A DNA stretch of 8,589 nucleotides, from assembly GCA_023436075.1 (NCBI GenBank), contig JAEZKS010000018.1, forward strand, positions 1 through 8,589, read 5' to 3'. The stretch is from Methanobacteriota archaeon (GTDB lineage Archaea > Halobacteriota > Methanocellia > Methanocellales > Methanocellaceae). The first letter of the stretch is position 1; the number at the start of each line of letters is the position of its first letter. The notes under the pieces are model-generated. The model did not search any database. It was not told the origin of the DNA and worked only from the letters and a program-made list of their open reading frames with translations. Shown here piece by piece: positions 5,021 to 8,589 of this stretch. The position numbers and the translations under genes are program-made.

Positions 5021-5668
5021 TTATTTCGAAGCCACGACATACGCTTCTTTCTTCTCGGGACGGATTACCTTTTCGATTTTCAGCCCTTTGCTTTCCAGCA
5101 GCTTTAAAAACTGCTCTACGTCCTTGACCTTGTCCAGCTTCAGCACTTGCATGACACGACTGTCCCCTTTCAAGAGCGGCAGAAACCTGGCAGTAATCTC
5201 GACGGACGCCGATGGCTCGACGGTCATGTCATTCAAAATAACGTCGAACCCGTTCCCAAGCGTCGAGACATCCATGTTGAACGCATCAGCGAACACGACG
5301 CTGACGTTCGGGTGCTCTCTCACAACAGCGTCCAGCTGGGGCCGGAATTCCTCGGCGTATTCGATACCGACGACCCGGGCTGCGATGCCCGATGCGAACA
5401 TCAGGAACCCGCCCACGCTGGAGCCGATGTCGAGCACCGTGTCACCAGGACGGATGAGTCCGCTCTGCTCCTGTATCCCTTTGAGTTTAAAATAGCCTTC
5501 CGGCCGGTCGGCCTCCCCGATCTCTATCCGGCTGCCGTACTCCACCTTTTTTGACTGCTTGGTCACCACGACGCCGTTCACCTTCACCAGGCCGCGTTCG
5601 ATGTAGCGCTGTGCCCGGCTGCGTGAGGTAATGTAGCCTTCGGATACGAGGTATTCGTCGAGTCTCAT
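5021..5668 (-). CDS. S4-domain RNA 2'-O-methyltransferase, TlyA/FtsJ type
   Basis: Residues 1-55 are an S4 RNA-binding domain: MRLDEYLVSEGYITSRSRAQRYIERGLVKVNG is a textbook S4 start. A Rossmann methyltransferase follows, with the SAM-binding VLDIGSSVGGF (78-88), acidic Glu103 ending the next strand (VVGIEYAEE), Asp128 and ILNDMTVEP (144-152). The FtsJ/TlyA catalytic tetrad K-D-K-E can be read as Lys61 or Lys63, Asp147, Lys177 (VMQVLKLDK) and Glu208 (KKEAYVV). TlyA proteins methylate ribose 2'-OH groups in rRNA, so a ribosome target is likely, but the exact nucleotide cannot be inferred. At 215 residues it is shorter than typical bacterial TlyA. The ATG at 5666-5668 is chosen because the S4 domain starts there; a frame open to 5821 only adds AT-rich noncoding-looking sequence. 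It is divergent from gyrB and convergent with the 102-aa gene. Confidence 0.82.
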   Translation of the reverse strand: MRLDEYLVSEGYITSRSRAQRYIERGLVKVNGVVVTKQSKKVEYGSRIEIGEADRPEGYFKLKGIQEQSGLIRPGDTVLDIGSSVGGFLMFASGIAARVVGIEYAEEFRPQLDAVVREHPNVSVVFADAFNMDVSTLGNGFDVILNDMTVEPSASVEITARFLPLLKGDSRVMQVLKLDKVKDVEQFLKLLESKGLKIEKVIRPEKKEAYVVASK

Positions 5669-5725
5669 TGTTATACCGGGGTTATAGGTCGGGCAGATGA
5701 AAAAGCTATCTAAAAGCTGTCGAAA

Positions 5726-5739
5726 AATAATATATTTAT
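5726..5739 (-). promoter_or_regulatory. TATA-like box of the methyltransferase gene
   Basis: On the minus strand the AT-rich run ATAAATATATTATT (5739 to 5726) is a strong TATA candidate. It predicts a start near 5707 and a leader of about 40 bases before the ATG at 5668. Confidence 0.4.
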
Positions 5740-5850
5740 CATCTAATTTTATTCGAAAAACGGCATCAGGATTGATTTCTTTCGGTGTGACAGGAGTAAA
5801 TATATAAGTTATGCTGTACAATTAATTCTGACGCGAAAATCAAAGCGAAA

Positions 5851-5880
5851 AACAGCCTTTTGTACATTTGTCGGGCTGTT
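5851..5880. promoter_or_regulatory. Dyad AACAGCC-16-GGCTGTT between divergent genes
   Basis: AACAGCC (5851-5857) and GGCTGTT (5874-5880) are perfect complements with a 16-base spacer holding TGTACA. The half-sites are 23 bases centre to centre, about two helical turns, which suits a dimeric regulator. The site lies between the methyltransferase and gyrB promoters. It could equally form an RNA hairpin if transcribed. No regulator is identified. Confidence 0.35.
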
Positions 5881-5907
5881 GGATGGATTGAGGAATCGTA
5901 ATGAGAA

Positions 5908-5934
5908 TTTTATATCATTTATCACGGAGTGGAT
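5908..5934 (+). promoter_or_regulatory. gyrB TATA-like box and ribosome binding site
   Basis: TTTTATAT (5908-5915) is the only strong TATA-like box near gyrB, but it would put the transcript start around 5936-5938, giving an almost leaderless mRNA. GGAGTGGAT (5926-5934) upstream of the ATG at 5941 resembles a Shine-Dalgarno site and would be used only if transcription began further upstream. The two readings conflict and I cannot decide between them. Confidence 0.35.
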
Positions 5935-5940
5935 TATACA

Positions 5941-7848
5941 ATGCCTGACGGAAACTCGGCACCGACCTATGATGCGTCGAGCATTCAAGTCCTCGAAGGA
6001 CTGGAAGCCGTCAGGAAACGGCCCAGCATGTACATCGGTTCGACCGACTACAGAGGCCTACACCATCTTGTTTATGAAGTGGTAGACAACAGCATCGACG
6101 AGGCGCTGGCAGGCTACTGCAACAATATCGAAGTCACGATCAACGAAAACGGCAGCGTGACCGTCACGGATGACGGGCGAGGCATCCCTGTGGAGATGCA
6201 CGAGAAGTACAAGAAGCCCGCACTGGAGATCGTCATGACCATGCTGCACGCCGGCGGCAAGTTCGACAACCGGACCTACAAGGTCTCGGGCGGCCTGCAT
6301 GGCGTGGGCGTCTCTGTAGTGAACGCGCTGTCCCGGTACCTCGAAGTCGAGGTCAGCCGGAACGGTCAGGTCTATTTCCAGCGCTACGAGCGGGGCAAGC
6401 CAGTGGAGGACGTGAAGGTCACCGGCGAGTCGGCACATACCGGCACTAAGACCACCTTCATGCCGGACAACGCCATCTTCGAAACGCTGGAGTTCCAGTA
6501 CGACATCCTGACTAACCGGCTCCGCGAGCTGGCGTACCTGAACAAGGGCATCAAGATCACCCTGACGGACAAGCGCTCAGGCAAGGCTGACGTGTTCCAT
6601 GCCGAGGGTGGCATCGTCGAGTTCATCACCTATCTCAACCAGGACAAAAATGTCCTGCACCCGAAGCCCATCTACTTCGAGCGGGAGAAGGACACGACCA
6701 AAGTCGAGATCGCCATGCAGTACAACGACGGATACAGCGAAGTCGTGCTGGCGTTCGCGAACAACATTAACACTCATGAGGGCGGCACGCACCTGAGCGG
6801 CTTCCGCTCGGCGCTGACCCGCTCGATCAACGACTATGCGAAGAAGAACAACTTGATCAAGGGCGAGATGGTCCTTTCCGGCGAAGACATCCGCGAGGGC
6901 CTGACGGCAATTATCAGTGTCAAGCTAACCAACCCGCAGTTCGAAGGGCAGACCAAGACCAAGCTGGGCAACAGCGACGTCAAGGGCATCGTCGACTCGC
7001 TGGTCGGAGACGGCCTGAACGACTTCCTCGAGGAGAACCCCTCGGACGCCAGGAAGATCATCGATAAGACTATCCAGGCGTTCCAGGCGCGGGAAGCGGC
7101 TCGCAAGGCGCGGGAGCTGACACGGCGCAAGTCCGCGCTGGAGGGCTCGACGCTGCCTGGAAAACTGGCTGACTGTTCCGAGAGAGACGCAAGCAAGTGC
7201 GAGATATATATCGTCGAGGGAGACTCGGCAGGCGGCTCCGCCAAGCAGGGCCGCGACCGCCGCTACCAGGCGATCCTTCCTATCCGGGGCAAGATCCTGA
7301 ACGTCGAGAAGGCGCGGCTGAACAAAATTCTGCAGAGCGAAGAGATCCGGGCGCTAATAACGGCGTTCGGCACTGGCGTCGGGGAGGATTTTGTCCTCGA
7401 CAAGGCTCGGTACCACAAGATCATCATGATGACCGATGCGGATGTCGACGGCGCGCACATACGTACGCTGCTGCTGACGTTCTTCTTCCGCTACATGAAA
7501 CCTCTCGTCGAGGCAGGCTACGTCTACGCTGCCCAGCCTCCCCTGTACCGCGTCAAGAAGGGCAAGGAAGAGAAGTACGTGTACAGTGATCAGGAGTTGC
7601 AGGCCGCACTGGATACGATGGGCAGGAACAACGCGACCATATCGCGCTACAAGGGTCTCGGCGAAATGAACGCGGACCAGCTGTGGTCTACCACCATGGA
7701 CCCGGCGAATCGGACCCTGCTGCAGGTCACCATAGAAGACGTGATCGAAGCGGACCGCATCTTCACGTTGCTCATGGGTGACAAGGTCGAGCCGCGGCGC
7801 GAGTTCATCATGCAGAACGCTAAGTTCGTACGCAACCTGGATGTGTGA
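5941..7848 (+). CDS. gyrB: DNA gyrase subunit B
   Basis: The ATPase subunit of gyrase, which with GyrA introduces negative supercoils using ATP. It is complete at 635 residues. The GHKL ATPase shows Glu46, Asn50 and Asp53 (YEVVDNSIDEALAG), the TDDGRGIPV loop with Asp77, the GGLHGVGVSVVNALS lid and NTHEGGTH. The transducer domain follows (QFEGQTKTKLGN). The TOPRIM domain has IVEGDSAGGSA (424-434, Glu426) and the metal-binding DADVDG (Asp499, Asp501, Asp503). The C-terminal core includes QPPLYR, RYKGLGEMN and the closing RREFIMQNAKFVRNLDV. The length matches the short gyrase form without the extra insertion found in enterobacterial GyrB. ATG 5941 is preferred to GTG 5929, which falls inside the GGAGTGG ribosome-binding site. 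Gyrase in archaea is generally viewed as an early acquisition from bacteria and is limited to certain euryarchaeal lineages. gyrA follows after four bases. Confidence 0.98.
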   Translation: MPDGNSAPTYDASSIQVLEGLEAVRKRPSMYIGSTDYRGLHHLVYEVVDNSIDEALAGYCNNIEVTINENGSVTVTDDGRGIPVEMHEKYKKPALEIVMTMLHAGGKFDNRTYKVSGGLHGVGVSVVNALSRYLEVEVSRNGQVYFQRYERGKPVEDVKVTGESAHTGTKTTFMPDNAIFETLEFQYDILTNRLRELAYLNKGIKITLTDKRSGKADVFHAEGGIVEFITYLNQDKNVLHPKPIYFEREKDTTKVEIAMQYNDGYSEVVLAFANNINTHEGGTHLSGFRSALTRSINDYAKKNNLIKGEMVLSGEDIREGLTAIISVKLTNPQFEGQTKTKLGNSDVKGIVDSLVGDGLNDFLEENPSDARKIIDKTIQAFQAREAARKARELTRRKSALEGSTLPGKLADCSERDASKCEIYIVEGDSAGGSAKQGRDRRYQAILPIRGKILNVEKARLNKILQSEEIRALITAFGTGVGEDFVLDKARYHKIIMMTDADVDGAHIRTLLLTFFFRYMKPLVEAGYVYAAQPPLYRVKKGKEEKYVYSDQELQAALDTMGRNNATISRYKGLGEMNADQLWSTTMDPANRTLLQVTIEDVIEADRIFTLLMGDKVEPRREFIMQNAKFVRNLDV

Positions 7849-7852
7849 GAAA

Positions 7853-8546
7853 ATGGCAGAGGAACAGAAACAGAAGCAAGAGACAATATTGCCGGTCAAG
7901 CTCGACGAGGAGATGAAGCGCTCTTTCATCGACTACTCCATGAGCGTCATCGTGGACCGGGCCCTGCCGGACGTCCGGGACGGCATGAAGCCGGTGCACC
8001 GTCGCTGCCTGTACGGCATGTACGAGCTGGGCAACACCCACGACAAGCCGTACAAGAAATCTGCCCGTGTCGTCGGTGACGTCATGGGTAAGTACCACCC
8101 GCACGGCGACAGCGCGATCTACGAGACCATCGTCCGGATGGAGCAGGACTTTTCATTGCGCTACCCGCTGGTGGACGGACAGGGTAACTTCGGCAGCGTG
8201 GACGGCGATGGCGCCGCAGCCATGCGTTACACCGAGGTCCGCATGGCCACGATCGCGGAAGAGATCCTCGTCGACCTGGACAAGGATACGGTCGACTTCG
8301 CCCCGAACTTCGACGAGACCCTGAAAGAGCCGACGGTGTTGCCAGCCAAGGTGCCGAACCTGCTGATCAACGGCTCTTCGGGCATCGCCGTGGGCATGGC
8401 TACGAACATCCCGCCGCACAATCTCAGCGAGGTCGTGGACGGCACAGTGGCGGTCATCGACAACCCGGAGATCGCCCCTGCCGACTTGCTCAACTACATC
8501 AAGGGCCCCGACTTCCCCACCGGCGCTTTCATCTACGGTCGCGACG
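7853..8546 (+). CDS. gyrA: DNA gyrase subunit A, 5' part (truncated by contig end)
   Basis: The DNA breakage-reunion subunit, starting four bases after gyrB (ATG 7853-7855), so the two are very likely cotranscribed and translationally coupled. The visible part covers about 231 residues of some 800. It shows DYSMSVIVDRALPDVRDG (27-44), KPVHRR (46-51), the quinolone-determining stretch HPHGDSAIYETI (82-93) with Ser87 and Glu91 at the positions of E. coli Ser83 and Asp87, VDGQGNFGS (107-115) and the active-site Tyr126 in AAMRYTEVRM. The last family-consistent residues are FIYGRD, ending with Asp231 at 8543-8545. After 8546 the frame stays open to 8589 but reads AVSYTQQTQPPKKI instead of the expected GRDGI-type continuation, because the bases there are adapter-like. 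The gene is cut by the assembly; there is no sign of biological damage. Confidence 0.96.
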
Positions 8547-8589
8547 CAGTCTCTTATACACAACAGACGCAGCCGCCCAAAAAGATATT
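8547..8589. other. Probable Nextera/Tn5 adapter read-through at the contig end
   Basis: From 8547 the sequence matches the reverse complement of the Nextera read-1 transposase adapter: the 14-base core GTCTCTTATACACA (8549-8562) is identical, GACGC and GCCG follow in register, and 27 of 33 aligned bases agree (8547-8579). Four of the six differences are A where the adapter has T. The bases after 8579 fit the index position. The switch occurs exactly where GyrA homology stops. Confidence 0.88.

Noticed and set aside
5669..5821. N-terminal extension of the methyltransferase to 5821
   Set aside because: The extra 51 residues come from AT-rich sequence that contains the likely TATA box, and the S4 domain starts exactly at the ATG at 5668.
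7354..7929. Minus-strand frame of 191 codons across the gyrB/gyrA junction
   Set aside because: It is antisense to two certain genes, with no ribosome site or recognisable motif.
8547..8589. Unusual GyrA sequence or a Tn5-like transposon end inserted in gyrA
   Set aside because: The match continues beyond the transposon mosaic end into the synthetic part of the Nextera adapter, and it stops at the contig edge.

Overview
The window looks like a contig end from a gyrase-bearing euryarchaeon, most likely a methanogen of the Methanocellales/Methanosarcinales type. This is inferred from archaeal signals: short AT-rich TATA-like boxes, GGAGG/GGTG Shine-Dalgarno sites close to starts, TTG and apparently CTG start codons, and oligo-T ends. 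The gene set agrees: L-aspartate dehydrogenase with NadC, a DUF362 protein, an S4-domain rRNA methyltransferase-like protein, and gyrB-gyrA. Genes are GC-rich with AT-rich gaps. No search was run, so the taxonomy is a judgement.

Layout. 1-113: no intact gene. 114-1313 (minus): a small orphan protein downstream of nadX. 1370-2182 (plus): nadC, divergent from nadX across a 56-bp gap. 2231-2488 (plus): a small unknown protein that appears to start at CTG. 2510-3502: a cassette-like block of two long imperfect inverted-repeat arms made of degenerate CACGAAAG/CACTAAA units, enclosing a minus-strand GxxExxY (PD-(D/E)XK-like) gene. 3505-3580: three small inverted repeats in a row. 3635-4471 (plus): a DUF362 protein with a TTG start. 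4614-4922 (plus): a 102-residue unknown protein, with related short sequence elements after both its stop and the DUF362 stop. 5021-5668 (minus): an S4/FtsJ-type methyltransferase of the TlyA kind. 5941-7848 (plus): complete gyrB. 7853 to the edge: the N-terminal third of GyrA's breakage-reunion domain.

How the genes fit together. NadX and NadC supply the first and last steps of aspartate-based quinolinate/NAD synthesis; nadA is not in this window. GyrB and GyrA form the gyrase heterotetramer and sit four bases apart, as expected for a translationally coupled pair. The methyltransferase is divergent from gyrB and is probably a separate ribosome-modification function. The GxxExxY block looks like an insertion between otherwise ordinary chromosomal genes.

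Two points need care. The last 43 bases (8547-8589) closely resemble the Nextera/Tn5 transposase adapter, so gyrA ends here because of library contamination and the final residues of its reading frame are not biological. The most biologically unusual part is the inverted-repeat block around the GxxExxY gene.
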